In this document: in pieces, positions 41,455 through 52,074 of the stretch
How positions within the stretch are numbered: the stretch's first letter is position 1
Layout: each line of letters opens with the position of its first letter
NCBI GenBank assembly: GCA_036924085.1
Contig: JAVGWX010000002.1
Coordinates: 91,537,371-91,601,370 of the forward strand
Direction: 5' to 3'
Source of the DNA: Ariolimax columbianus
Lineage: Eukaryota > Mollusca > Gastropoda > Stylommatophora > Arionidae
DNA: 64,000 nucleotides
Made by a program: the position numbers and the translations under genes
The notes under the pieces: model-generated
Database searches by the model: none
The model's input: only the letters and a program-made list of their open reading frames with translations
What the model was told of the DNA's origin: nothing

Positions 41455-41700
41455 GTATTATGAAGTATCTGTTAGTTAACTTTCTTTCCACTTATACAAT
41501 AAAGCGGCGTGAGGTGCTTAAGTCGTCTGTCCTGTGCCAAGTGCGCTGCGTCGGTCAATGTGAGCCAATGTCGTTGCATAATCAATCTGTCATCTATCCT
41601 CCGACCTCGTATCCTCTCCCTTGTCCTGTAACCAGATCTACCAGCGTTGTTTGCCGTCAGTGGAAGTTGATTAAAAATATTGTTCATATTTTACAGGAAT
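41455..41700 (-). pseudogene. L-CYQC LINE C-terminus, copy 4
   Basis: An open minus frame (41687-41472) reads RTRERIRGRRIDDRLIMQRH, WLTLTDAAHLAQDRRLKHL and ISGKKVN. This equals the last part of copy 2 (RQWIDDII ... AAHLAQDNRLKLP ... ISGQKTN). Only the 3' end is present. Confidence 0.75.
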
Positions 41701-42184
41701 CTCACGAGAAGGAACACATTATATTTAGTAGCTAAAAAAGTTGTAGAACCTTCATAATGTATGTCTTCGTCAGTCATTATTAACAGTCAATATAACAATA
41801 AACAATGTCGAGAACAACTATTGGCGTTGGAACGCATACAAAATGAATTTGTCATCAAATGTTCAAGCAAAGAATATCATTGATTTATTTAGTTGAAGAT
41901 AATTGGTGATTGAAACTTAAATATATATTTGAAATGTTTTTCACGCTTGTTCAGTGCCCTAAACACTTACAATGATTAATTGAACGTGATTTACGATCTC
42001 TGTTTTGCACAATACACTCGCATTTAACCATTGTCTTCTCTATGTAGATATACCATGTTTCCATTCTGAATAAACAAAATGTAAATTAACTTTACTTATT
42101 TACACCCTAAACAAAACAAAAAGAAAAAAACAAGATATTTATTAGGGAAGGGCGATATCTATACCCCTCTCAGCCATTTATAAA
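41701..42184. other. Unassigned AT-rich region
   Basis: Nothing recognised. Confidence 0.4.
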
Positions 42185-42610
42185 ACATTTCTTTACAGTT
42201 CAGTTCAGTTCAAGTGCCATTTCCACGTCGAATAACGACTGCAATTCTGCAATCTGACAGGCTTTTCCAGTCCATCTCATAATATTATTCGCCCATTCAT
42301 ATCGTTGTCTGCTTCTTGAATGACTGATCTTTACCCTACCCTCTAGTATCGTCTTCATAGGGCCAAAACATATCAACTGTCTAACCCTGATTTCAGTCAT
42401 TAATTCTCCTTTCACCCCTAACGATTTCAACATCTCCACATTTGTTTTCTTCTCTTTCCAAGAAATGCAACCTAATCTTCTATATACCGACATTTCGAAA
42501 GCTTGTTAATCTTTTCCAACTTGTTATTCAGTGTCCATGTTTCAGGGCCATACAGTAGTGACGAGTATACAAAACATCTGACAACACCCATTTTCAATAT
42601 ATGATTTAAC
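42185..42610 (-). pseudogene. RTE-like LINE C-terminal fragment
   Basis: An open minus frame (42493-42200) reads MSVYRRLGCISWKEKKTNVE, VRQLICFGPM, RQRYEWANNIMRWTGKA. These match the CxRRMxxISWxEKxTNxEV ... GRQRxxWxNNIxxWTG end of RTE/L1-like pol proteins. A degraded thumb (GPETWTL-like) lies near 42560-42530. Confidence 0.75.
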
Positions 42611-42929
42611 GGTTTGGAAGTCAGTATGTGTCACATATTTATGAATACCATTTTGACTACACCTATTCTCTTTCTGGTTTGACAGTTGCCTTCTTTCCGT
42701 TGGTGTATGTCCAATTGGGAGAAACTATGTTTCTGTCCCAGAAGTTGATCGTTTATTATATATTTTTATGGTTTCTTGACGCTTTTGTCAATTATCATTT
42801 TTGTTTTCTTTATATTTGTCTAATACAAACTTTTATTTTTTTCGATACAAAAGAATTTAGATCTGTTATTTTAATATTTGTAAAAACTGAACGACTGCAT
42901 TTGGCAGAATAATGGTTAGTTTCCAAAAA
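42611..42929. other. AT-rich stretch with 94-codon frame
   Basis: The plus frame 42628-42912 is Phe/Leu/Tyr-rich. It looks like a consequence of T-richness; no family recognised. Confidence 0.3.
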
Positions 42930-43176
42930 ATATTTTGAAGATGTTAGAGTGGTATGGGCATGTTTAAAGATCATATGGGTTGACCAAGACGATCCTTCAA
43001 TGTACTGAGGCTGGAAAACCCCAGAGAAAGAAGCAGAAATGAGAAGACAACATCAGAGAGTGAACGGGAAGGTCCATAGCTAGAACAGATATATTGGCAC
43101 AAAACTGAGTTGAGTGGCGGGAACTGATCTCACAAACAGCAGTATTGTTCTCCCAATGACCTTTTAGGTTATGGGA
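42930..43176 (+). pseudogene. RTE-like LINE C-terminal fragment with (GAT)n tail
   Basis: LEWYGHV, LTKTILQCTEAGKPQRKKQK, EDNIRE then TGRSIARTDILAQN with stops at two usual Trp codons, and VEWRELISQTAVL. This is the FGHVxRMexxxLxKxxLEGxxxGxRxRGRxxxxWxDNIxEWTG end. The stop is followed by a (GAT)n run, a known kind of RTE 3' end. Confidence 0.75.
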
Positions 43177-43226
43177 CTGATAATGATGATGATGATGATG
43201 ATGTTGATGATGATGATGATGAGTGT
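43177..43226 (+). repeat. (GAT)n microsatellite at LINE 3' end
   Basis: About 15 trinucleotide units, one GTT interruption. Confidence 0.9.
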
Positions 43227-43779
43227 GCAATGGGTTAAAATAGTATATGATGCTTCGCATTCTTGTTTAAGCTTTAGTATCCCTTATCACACAGTAAAAC
43301 GTAAATCAAACAAAGGCCGCAGACAGCGTTTTCTGTGAGCCGCGCGCCCCCACGAGCCGCGAGTGTGAGACTCCAGGTCTAAAACACTTCTGAAAAAAGA
43401 AACAATTTGTCCTACCTGCTTTTCTGTTACCGCGTCTCATGACCGACTTCTAATATGACTCAAAAAGAAAAGCGGGTTTCCCTCCTGTCTATCAATTTCC
43501 TATATGCTTCGTTTGTATTATTTATTGATTACACTAGACGTCAGATGTGTTTTCTTCTTCAGTGAGTCGCTGGTGTGTTAAATTCGAACGAATCTATGAC
43601 GCAAAATATCGGTCAAAATATGGTCAATGACGCAAGATGAAAACGTCTGCGCGAGCTTTTATGTTGTTGACAATCTCGTAGTTTATAGTTTGAAACATGT
43701 AAATAATTCAGGAGTTTGTGACAACGATAACCCATAAAGTTCGTGTTGTTGACACTATGAAAGGGGAATCTTGTTTATT
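43227..43779. other. Unassigned stretch
   Basis: No gene recognised. A short GC-rich patch lies at 43320-43360. Confidence 0.4.
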
Positions 43780-44350
43780 GTGAGACTGTTTGTATCTCAT
43801 GTATGGAAGCGAGACATGGAGCACTTAGACTAAGCAGGAACGCCTGCTCAATACCTTTCACACGGGGTACCTACGGAGTATATTGGATATTGGGCGGCAA
43901 GAGATAGTGTCACATAACGTGTAGCAAACACTCACAGCATGTACTCGTTAAGCCAGTGACGTCTTCGATGGTTGGGTCATGTTTACCGCATGGAAGATGA
44001 GAGGCTGACAAAGGATATCCTATAAACAGCTGTGCATTGGCGCTGGAAGAATCAGCCGTCTTACACCGCAATTCAAGGACGCATGCAAAAGGGACAAGAA
44101 GTCATGCGATATCCCATCCGAGAAATGGGAATACATTGCTGAGGGTCGAGCTGGTTGGAGACAGTTAGAATGTGCATAATGGCTGTCGACGCTCGTACAG
44201 GTCTTCTGTCTGCAGAGAAAAGATACAGACTGAAGAGACTGAGGAACACACTGGCAAACCAAGCCTTCTATGCGTGGCTGTACGATCTCTGGCAGGGACT
44301 ATAACTCCCGGATCGGCTATTACAGTCATAGCAGACAGTGTCGAAATACA
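43780..44350 (+). pseudogene. L-ZF LINE RT end with degenerate zinc finger
   Basis: Pieces: LMYGSETWST, LLNTFHTGYLRSILDIGRQ, ASDVFDGWVMFT (degraded LRWxGHVxRM), KDACKRDKKSCDIPSEKWEY, AEGRAGWRQLE, and near the end SGRDYNSRIGYYSHSRQC. The last block is the C-terminal finger of this LINE group, with the first Cys pair reduced to one. Stops and frameshifts throughout. Confidence 0.75.
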
Positions 44351-44354
44351 GGAG

Positions 44355-44575
44355 ACAGAGCTAGACAAAACTCACAGGACGCCACGATAATGGTCTACGC
44401 CAATGATGGGCGTATCTCATTGCCCGATCTACACATGTGCCTCCTGGTGTGTCTATTCTGCTGCCTAAATAGGTAAAGGTATCCACTTTCTCCAACTGCT
44501 CTCCCTCCAGCATGATTGGTTCTTTGCTGTTAGTGTTGAGTTTATAGAGCTTGGTTTTCTTCATGTTGATAGTTC
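44355..44575 (-). pseudogene. RTE-like LINE RT post-palm fragment
   Basis: Minus frame 44564-44361 begins KTKLYKLNTNSKEPIMLEGE, then VDTFTYLGSRIDTPGGT. This is the K(T)E ... I.l.g..le.Vd.FtYLGS strand pair after the RT active site. Opposite strand to its neighbour, so a separate insertion; short on both sides. Confidence 0.75.
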
Positions 44576-44879
44576 AGGTACGAATGACCAGTATTATTGA
44601 TTTGTTAGTAGCAGCCCCTCCAGTCATGACTGACTATAGGAAAATGCGACCTTGAAGTGGTAACTCACTTTTGAGTTTGTGTATCTCTTTCTCCTTGCCA
44701 CGTTGTGGTTTCATTTCAGTGTTGTGTAGACACCGCTGGGTGAAGCTTGAAGATCACTCCAGATCACAAGCTTGGCTCATATTTCTAATGAGAACAAACT
44801 GTTGCCCGTTCAACATGTCCTTCCACTCCACGTAGCTAATTGATCCAAGAAAACGGCATTAGCTTATTTAGACTGGAAT
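44576..44879. other. Unassigned stretch
   Basis: Nothing recognised. Confidence 0.4.
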
Positions 44880-46190
44880 CAGTGACGTTGCAGCTGTTGA
44901 CAGAATAGACAGCCTTAGGGACGGATTTTATGAGGACTTACTCCTCAGGAGGGTTAGACTCTCTGGCATCCATGATACTCTGCTACAGAGAGCTCAGAGC
45001 AGATGGACAGAGCATGTTGTTCACATGTTAGGAGAGTGCCTCACTACACAACTGTTGCTCATGACAGGACAACGCTCTTGTGGTGGGGGGAGGGGGGGAG
45101 GGGAGGGGGAGAGACAAAAGAAACGATACAAAGACACTGGACAATTTTTGGGGGGAAAGTTTCTCCATTGATATTGCTGACTGGGAGCTGCTTGCTCCGA
45201 ACCGATCAGCCTGGTGCACTGCCATCACACATGGTGCTTGCACCGCTGAGCAGAAGACCATCACGGAGGCGCAGAAAAAGCGAGCTGCACGAAAGAAAAG
45301 AATGCAAATTGCCCAACTTTAAATGCTGCTCACGTGTGCCCTACGTGCGGTAGAGTTTGTCATGCTGCTCACGTGTGCCCTACTTGCGGTAGAGTTTGTC
45401 ATGCTGCTCACGTGTGCCCTACGTGCGGTAGAGTTTGTCATGCTGCTCACGTGTGCCCTACGTGCGGTAGAGTTTGTCATGCTGCTCACGTGTGCCCTAC
45501 GTGCGGTAGAGTTTGTCATGCTGCTCACGTGTGCCCTACGTGCGGTAGAGTTTGTCATGCTGCTCACGTGTGCCCTACGTGCGGTAGAGTTTGTCATGCT
45601 GCTCACGTGTGCCCTACGTGCGGTAGAGTGTGTCATGCTGCTCACGTGTGCCCTACGTGCGGTAGAGTTTGTCATGCTGCTCACGTGTGCCCTACGTGTG
45701 GTAGAGTTTGTCATGCTGCTCACGTGTGCCCTACGTGCGGTAGAGTTTGTCATGCTGCTCACGTGTGCCCTACGTGCGGAAGAGTTTGTCATGCTGCTCA
45801 CGTGTGCCCTACGTGCGGTAGAGTTTGTCATGCTGCTCACGTGTGCCCTACTTGCGGTAGAGTTTGTCATGCTGCTCACGTGTGCCCTACGTGCGGTAGA
45901 GTTTGTCATGCTGCTCACGTGTGCCCTACGTGCGGTAGAGTTTGTCATGCTGCTCACGTGTGCCCTGCGTGCGGTAGAGTTTGTCATGCTGCTCACGTGT
46001 GCCCTACGTGCGGTAGAGTTTGTCATGCTGCTCACGTGTGCCTTACGTGCGGTAGAGTTTGTCATGCTGCTCACGTGTGCCCTACTTGCGGTATAATTTG
46101 TCACGCTCAGATCTGACTGAACAGTCATATGCAGTCACATCTGAATAAACATGTCTGACGCTGTCATCTTCGCTTGCGATGGGCAACTAA
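44880..46190 (+). pseudogene. L-ZF LINE C-terminus with 20-fold zinc-finger-codon array
   Basis: VRLSGIHDTLLQRAQSRWTE, HVVHMLG, LVHCHH-type shifted sequence and AEQKTITEAQKKRAARKKRM (about 45245-45305) are the end of the L-ZF pol protein, as at 49688-49990. After a frameshift near 45305 comes NANCPTLNAAHVCPTCGRVC, then the 39-bp array (45322-46101). The last unit reads CPTCGIICHAQI, a stop, then LNSHMQSH. Ignoring the stop, that is C-x2-C-x12-H-x3-H, the normal single C2H2 finger. So the array is an internal amplification of the finger's first half. Confidence 0.85.
45322..46101 (+). repeat. 39-bp x 20 array of zinc-finger Cys codons
   Basis: Exactly 780 bp, 20 units of CATGCTGCTCACGTGTGCCC plus TACGTGCGGTAGAGTTTGT, with about one change per two units. 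In frame with the finger the peptide is CPTCGRVCHAAHV. Because 39 is 13 codons, frames of 257-269 codons are open on both strands; the others are LLTCALRAVEFVM (+) and SSMTNSTARRAHV (-). Every unit has a CACGTG hexamer. Confidence 0.95.
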
Positions 46191-46214
46191 CTTACTAACT
46201 AATCTCAGCGCTTA

Positions 46215-46945
46215 GTACTGTAGCAGAGACCGCTTTATTTGTAAAAGGAGAAGCAATATCTGCCATCAAATTTGTGGAAGATTAAACCATCATAGGATGA
46301 ACAGAGAAATCCTTACAACTGCTCACCCGGTTCAACGACATAGCTGAGGCATCTATATACACACACAACAAAAGCTATGGCAATAGCCAAATAAACCCAC
46401 AGATTTCATATCAGTAACCAGGGACAGATCATAGAACAAGTGCAGCGGTTTTCATATTTGGGACAAATTATTACAGAGGATGCCCACTGTGATGTTGAAA
46501 TTAGAACTAGGGTCGCAGTAACAAAAAAAAGGCATTCCATGGAAAACAAAAACGTCTAACAGCAAACAACAGCAATATCGAGCTTTGAAAAAGAATAATT
46601 ACTCACACATCTCACTATTTACCATGGCCTGTAAACAAAAGGATGAAAAGACACAAGCGTTAGATATGTGGAGCAACAGCAGGATGGAAAGAATGAGCTG
46701 GACAGAAAAAAATGTCAAACGAACAAAATGCTGGCTCACATAGACTACTACTGACCAGTATACAACATGGAAATTGTCCTGAAAAGTTTATCACAGGAAA
46801 CATAGACGCTAATTAATGAAAATACTAGACGACAGAATTCAGGGGAAAAATAGAAAATAGCTTCCAACAAACAATGACATCACACAGGCTTGCAAGAATC
46901 TTGGGGTGCAGACTTATACAGAGCTGAAGAGGTCTGATGGGAACA
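46215..46945 (+). pseudogene. RTE/L1-like LINE RT fragment (palm to C-terminus)
   Basis: Pieces: AIKFVED then a stop and TIIG (degraded FADDTIIIG motif C, near 46268-46300), QLLTRFNDIAEAS, VQRFSYLGQIITEDAHCDVE-like in shifted frame (about 46440-46500), and RMERMSWTEKN. Degraded C-terminal sequence with NLGVQTYTEL follows, running into the 59-bp array. First catalytic Asp of motif C appears lost. Confidence 0.75.
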
Positions 46946-47580
46946 GAGGGCAGGGGCGTGAGACAACTAGAAAACTTTCAACACCAGTCTCCTAACTAAC
47001 CAACAGATGACAGGGGCATGACATGATTAGAAAACTCCAACACCATTCTCCGGACTGACTAACAGAAAACAGTGTCGTGACATGATTAGAAGACGTCAAC
47101 ACTAGTCTCTGGACTGACTAACAGAAAACAGTGTCGTGACATGATTAGAAGACGTCAACACTAGTCTCTGGACTGACTAACAGAAAACAGTGGCGTGACA
47201 TGATTAGAAGATGTCAACACCAGTCTCTGGACTGACTAACAGAGGACAGTGGCGTGACATGATCAGAAGACTTCAACACCAGTCTCTGGACTGACTAACA
47301 GAAAACAATGGCGTGACATGATCAGAAGACTTCAACACCAGTCTCTGGACTGACTAACAGAAAACAGTGGCGTGGCATGATTAGAAGACGTCAACACCAG
47401 TCTCTGGACTGACTAACAGAAAACAGGGGCGTGGCATGATTAGACGACTTCAACACCAGTCTCCTGACTAACCAACAGATGACAGTGGCGTGACATGATT
47501 AGAAGACGTCAACACCAATCTCTGGACTGACTAACAGAAAACAGTGGCGTGACATGATCGTAAGACTACAACGCCAGCCT
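46945..47580 (+). repeat. 59-bp x about 11 array from a LINE end
   Basis: Unit ACTGACTAACAGAAAACAGT plus GGCGTGACATGATTAGAAGA plus CGTCAACACCAGTCTCTGG. One frame reads LTNRKQWRDMIRRRQHQSLD, like the W-R-x-M-x-x-x-L end of the LINE protein just upstream. The first two units are the most diverged. Confidence 0.92.
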
Positions 47581-48112
47581 CAGGGGTACAGAGGCAGATG
47601 TAAGAGCTAGAATTCGAGAGACATTCCTGTTACTGAATAATAAATGGAAACCCAGAGAAGTAAAGGCTTATACCAAGTTCAGATTGTTTAATTTCAGCGT
47701 CTCGTTAGAACTCCTAAACGGAGCAGAAACTTACATAACAGCAAAGACAATAGAGAGGAAAGTTAAGACGGTCGTCAATAAATGTCTGCCTAAGATAATT
47801 GAGATAGGCTGGCAAGACATTGTGAGGAATAAACCCCTCTGGGAAAGGAACAAGCAGCTCAAATTTAAAAAAAATAGGAAATGTTGGATAGGACACAATC
47901 TGCGGAAAGCAGCAAAGAAGACCTGACTTGGAATCCACAGGGGAAGAGGAAGAGAAGTAGAACAAGAAACACCCGGAGAAGAGACTGTGGAAATCAACTT
48001 AGGTCCCTTGACCTTAGCTGGAGAGAGGCAGAAAGTACAATTCAAGGTCGAACTTGCTGGAGAAGGGTTGTCAATAGCCTAAGCTCTGAAAGGATTGACG
48101 GGGGTTGATGAT
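47581..48112 (+). pseudogene. RTE-like LINE thumb and C-terminus
   Basis: ADVRARIRETFLLLNNKWKP, FRLFNFSVSLELLNGAETYI, KTIERKVKTVVNKCLPKII, RKCWIGHNLRK, then in the next frame LTWNPQGKRKRSRTRNTRRR, LDLSWREAESTIQGRTCWRR and VVNSLSSERIDGG, stop. A near-complete C-terminal third with one or two shifts, ending close to GATGATGATGA. Confidence 0.82.
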
Positions 48113-48744
48113 GATGAACACGCGGAAACAAAGGCGAATATGCCCAGCTGAAAGTCGCAGATATGGTAACCTAATGTTAAAAGTCGATACGTATCTTACG
48201 CTTTATATTTTTTGTAAACGGTCGAAGGAAGGAGCAGACGTTAGAATTACGCACGCCAATTAAAGTGAGCAATTTTGTCCGCCATGTTTGTGATGACGTA
48301 TGACGTATGCGTACATTTGGATAACATGTATCCGGGTAATGGAGGCACGTAGACACGTGATAAGTGTGTTCAATCGATAGTAGTACAATTTATTTTTCAT
48401 TTAGTTGTTTCTCGAAGAAACGCTATTTTCGCCCACATAGGTTTTTTTTTGTGTGGCTGTATCGTCTCCATATGTAAGCATGTCTTGTCGATGTTGAAGA
48501 TCTTGCGCGCCCCAATGATCCTGTAAGCTATGTCGATGGGAGTTTTGCTCCTGGCTGGATCACCCAAGCTGGTCCTTGGAATGGGGCCAGATGAAAAGGC
48601 TGAGGAGAAGGTGGAACCGTACAGGTGTAACCACATAACCCACAGAATAGTGGTATACCATCTGGACTGCAGCTATCCACCTTCACCTCTAGGTTCAAAT
48701 GTATTGTTGTCTCGTTCTTTTGTCTCTCCTTAACAGTTGTTTGT
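48113..48744. other. Unassigned stretch
   Basis: A 79-codon minus frame (48636-48397) has no family I recognise. Nothing else. Confidence 0.35.
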
Positions 48745-49135
48745 TGTTGTGTGTTGTTTGTTTTTGTGTGTTGTTTGTTGTTGTGTGTTGTTTGTTGTTG
48801 TGTGTTGTTTATTGTTCAACACCCACAATGAGTAAGTTTGCTATTTCGTGCGCTCAAATTGGTTATAATTGTCGGATTGTAGTTTTTTTCCTGACATCCA
48901 GAGCATGTCGTTGAAGGTGGACCGCTATCCTCAAGGTGGTTGTGCCATGCTGACTTCGTTTGCCTGAGGCTCACTACAACGGTGACCACGTCGATGAACA
49001 TCTCGCCAACCAGACTGCCTTGAAAACTGCTTTGTTTTCGGGGAACTGTACATGGAAGAGAGATAGTGGTCTTGATCACTATATTGTGCCTGACCCTCAC
49101 GCGACATCCCGATCAGTATGATGTGCCTGTCAGAA
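48745..49135 (+). mobile_element. SRE-A copy 6
   Basis: Preceded by GTT/GTGTT-rich sequence (48735-48810), then ACCCACAATGAGTAAGTTTG, full head, and two short units. The end TGTCAGAACTAGTTTTCCCC resembles the CATCTCAGTTCCCC terminus. Confidence 0.8.
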
Positions 49136-49639
49136 CTAGTTTTCCCCTAATAATCAGTTATTTCAATAGATGACGAAGAGATGCATACCCGCGGAGATTG
49201 CACTACTGTCTCTTTCGTGACTCTCTCCCAGGTGGCAGGGAATGCCAGACATGTCATCACTACAGGACCATTGATTAAGCTGACTGAGGAATGATGAGAT
49301 AACTGACTCAGATGTATATGCTACGTTCTTGGCAGGACGTGATGGTACTGGGACCGACACACTAGACTGCTTCCCTTCGGGGGTACTCGAAAGATGCTTC
49401 CATTACCACCTGTCCATTCTCAATCGTGATGCCTCGATAACAAAAGATGCAACCATTACGCATCATTCGGCTTTCAACTGAGGAAGACGTGGACCTCTTC
49501 CTGGAAACATTGGGCCGTGAAGAGCTACAGCCTCACAACTGAAGGGATTGTATAATATCACCATCATTATTTTGTGTATTACTGCGCGTGAGCCCTAGTC
49601 TATCTAGCTAGGTACCTGTTATCGGGAAAGGCTTCGAGA
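49136..49639. other. Unassigned stretch
   Basis: No clear motif. May include 3' flanking sequence of the L-ZF element on its right. Confidence 0.4.
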
Positions 49640-49687
49640 GTAATAGCTGTCCATCGTTGTCGATGAGGACCGCCGACATCATCCTTG

Positions 49688-51082
49688 TCACAGATTTCCC
49701 TGTTGGGTGTGGGTGCGCATGTGGCTGAACAGGCCAATGCGAGCACGAAAACATCTGCTACATATCGGGCACACGAGGATTGTAGAAGGGGATGGTGTTC
49801 CCGCTGCTCGGGATTTCCGCGTCTCGCGTCTGTTCTGGGCTTTCACAACACGGTCATCTTCACCAGCAGCTACACCCGATTTGACTGCGCTTCTCCAGTC
49901 AGATCTGTTTTTCGCAAGACATTCCCAGGTGTCGATGTCTATCTGGCAACTTTTTAGTGAGTCCTTCAGACCGTCTTTAAAACGTTTCTTTGGGCGCCCT
50001 CTCTCGCGCCATCCCTCTCTCAGCTCGCCGTAGAGAAGCTTCATTGGGAGCCGCTCGTCTGACATACGGACGAGGTGTCCGGCCCATCCTAGTCGTGCTT
50101 TTTCTAGCAGTGCATGGATGCTGGGCATGTTAGTCCTCGAGAGAACCTCGATGTCAGTGACACGATCTTGCCATCGGATGTGGAATATTCGCCTCAGGCA
50201 ACCTGTGTGGAAGTGGTTTAACCTCCTTGCATGTCCAGAGTATACCGTCCAGCTTTCGCAAGCGTATAGTAAGGTTGGAATGATGGTTGCACGGTAGACT
50301 TTGAGTTTGGTCTTGACGCTGATGCCACGACGTGCCCAGACCATCGAGCGCATTCTACCAAAGGCGGTGCTGGCCTTTGCTATTCTGTTTGCCACCTCAT
50401 CGTCTAGGCTGACAGATCTCGACAGCGTGCTGCCCAGATATGTGAATTTGTCTACGGCATTCAACGTCTGCCCGGTGACTGCAGTCTCTGGTTTTGTGTA
50501 CGGCATGCCTGGTGCTGGTTGGTACATGGCCTCTGTTTTTTTGGCATTTATGGTCAGACCAAAATTTTCGCATGCGGCAGAGAACTGGTCTATTCCAACC
50601 TGCATGTTCAGTTCTGAGTTGCTCATTAGAGCGCAGTCGTCAGCAAATACAAGTTCCCTGATTATGTCGCCAGCCACTTTGGTTTTGGCCTTCATTCTTC
50701 TGGAATTGAGTAACTTGCCATCTGTGCGGTACTTAATGGGTATTCCAAGCTCCAATGATCTGAAAGCGTCTGTCATCGTGGCCGCAAACATCATGCTGAA
50801 CAAAGTCGGGGCGAGTACACATCCTTGTTTTACTTCGTTTGATACTAGAAACGTTTTAGAGATTTCCCCGCCGTCCAGTACACGAGCACACATGCCTTCG
50901 TGTAGCTGATTCACCATTGTTATGAACTTGTTGGGGCAGCCAAACTTAGACATTATCATCCACAGCCCTCCTCTGTTTACTGTATCAAATGCCTTTGTCA
51001 AATCAATAAATGTGGTGTACAAGGCCTGATTTTGCTCTCGACACTTCTCTTGTACTTGGCGAGCGGCAAAAATCATGTCCAC
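49688..51082 (-). CDS. L-ZF reverse transcriptase, 464-codon open frame
   Basis: Residues 25-33 are FIDLTKAFD (RT motif A), 86-95 KQGCVLAPTL (motif B), 145-149 VFADD (motif C, both Asp kept), 211-218 DKFTYLGS, 271-280 LLYACESWTV (thumb), 331-340 LGWAGHLVRM, 360-370 ERGRPKKRFKD and 438-458 a C-x2-C-x12-H-x3-H finger (CPICSRCF ... HMRTH). The first Met is not a biological start: the same frame continues upstream past one stop. In the family this protein copies the element's RNA at the target site; the finger probably binds nucleic acid. A reading-frame remnant of a retrotransposon, not a host gene. Confidence 0.85.
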   Translation of the reverse strand: MDMIFAARQVQEKCREQNQALYTTFIDLTKAFDTVNRGGLWMIMSKFGCPNKFITMVNQLHEGMCARVLDGGEISKTFLVSNEVKQGCVLAPTLFSMMFAATMTDAFRSLELGIPIKYRTDGKLLNSRRMKAKTKVAGDIIRELVFADDCALMSNSELNMQVGIDQFSAACENFGLTINAKKTEAMYQPAPGMPYTKPETAVTGQTLNAVDKFTYLGSTLSRSVSLDDEVANRIAKASTAFGRMRSMVWARRGISVKTKLKVYRATIIPTLLYACESWTVYSGHARRLNHFHTGCLRRIFHIRWQDRVTDIEVLSRTNMPSIHALLEKARLGWAGHLVRMSDERLPMKLLYGELREGWRERGRPKKRFKDGLKDSLKSCQIDIDTWECLAKNRSDWRSAVKSGVAAGEDDRVVKAQNRRETRKSRAAGTPSPSTILVCPICSRCFRARIGLFSHMRTHTQQGNL

Positions 51083-51578
51083 TGTTCCTCTTCCGGCTCT
51101 GAATCCACATTAGTTTTCTGGGAGGTGGTGGCTTTGTTCAAGGTGTTTGTTGAGCCTGTTTAGCAGTAAGCGCGCTAGGATCTTGCCTGCTACGGAGAGT
51201 AGCGATATTCCACGATGATTGTCGCATTCCTGACGATTGCCTTTTCTTTTGTATAGGTGAACGATTGAGGCGTCCTTTAGCTCCTGCGGAATTTTACCTA
51301 CAGCCCACATGTGACAGAAGAGTTCAGTGATCCTTCTGGTGAGGGATGGGCCAGCTGTCTTATATACCTCTGCTGGTATTGCATCAGCTCCTGGAGCTTT
51401 TCCTATAGATAGTGAACTGATTGCCCTGTCGACTTCCTCACCAGTAATTACTTCATCCAACGCCAGGTTCAGTTCCACCTGCGGCATTCGCCGGATGGCC
51501 TCTTCATTTATGGACGATGGGTGGTTTAGTATTTTGCAGAAGTGGTCTGCCCTTATCTGTTAGCAGTACCCCATCCGC
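51083..51578 (-). pseudogene. L-ZF RT fingers region, upstream of the nonsense codon
   Basis: The frame 51487-51110 reads VITGEEVDRAISSLSIGKAP, GADAIPAEVYKTAG, KDASIVHLYKRKGNRQECDN and HRGISLLSVAGKILARLLLN, then LPEN and TAA at 51112-51110. It continues in the same frame as CGFRAGRGTVDMI into the 464-codon part. The stop stands where Gln (CAA/CAG) is usual. Upstream of 51487 the frame is shifted and about six residues seem deleted near 51550. Confidence 0.85.
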
Positions 51579-51579
51579 A

Positions 51580-52058
51580 CTGCGATGGTGAAACCTACTG
51601 ATTAGACTATGTTAGTCTAGCCAGGTGAAACCTACTGATCAGACTATGTTAGTCTAGCCAGGTGAAAATATTGATCAGACTATGTTAGTCTAGCTAGGTT
51701 AAACGTACTGATCAGAGTGTTGGTCAGGGTAAGGCGAAACATACATTGATGAGATATGTTTTTTAGGGTCGGGTGAAACACACTGATCAGACTATGTTAA
51801 TTAGGGCCAGGTGAAACGTACTGATCAAACTATGTTAATCAGGGCCAGATGAAACGTACTGATCAGACTATGTTAATCAGAGCCAGGTTGAACTTACTGA
51901 TCAGACTGTTAATCAGGGCCAGTTGAAACATACTGATCAGACTAGGTTAATCAGTCTGGTGAAACACACTGATCAGACTATGTTAGTCAGGGCAAGGTAA
52001 AGCATACTGATCAAACTATGTTAGTCAGGGTGATGTGAAACGTACTGATCAGACTTAT
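51580..52058 (-). repeat. SRE-A-type satellite array, about 12 units, no head
   Basis: Plus-strand units TGAAACCTACTGATCAGACT ATGTTAGTCTAGCCAGG, 36-40 bp. Diverged more than the 54486-54805 array. Abuts the L-ZF copy on its left. Confidence 0.88.
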
Positions 52059-52074
52059 ACCTCACTTCCAAGGA

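Larger units (their letters stand above)
49640..51580 (-). mobile_element. L-ZF LINE, best-preserved copy, 5'-truncated
   Basis: Minus-strand element with RT, C-terminal domain, C2H2 finger and a short 3' UTR. The endonuclease and 5' part are missing: coding sequence fades at about 51578, where an SRE-A array begins. Only one in-frame stop separates the two long open parts, and one small deletion/frameshift lies near 51550. It is therefore probably the youngest LINE in this window. Confidence 0.9.

Noticed and set aside
45319..46128. Three overlapping open frames of 257-269 codons as repeat proteins
   Set aside because: They follow from a 39-bp unit (13 codons) without stops; no start context, domain or conservation beyond the zinc-finger codons.
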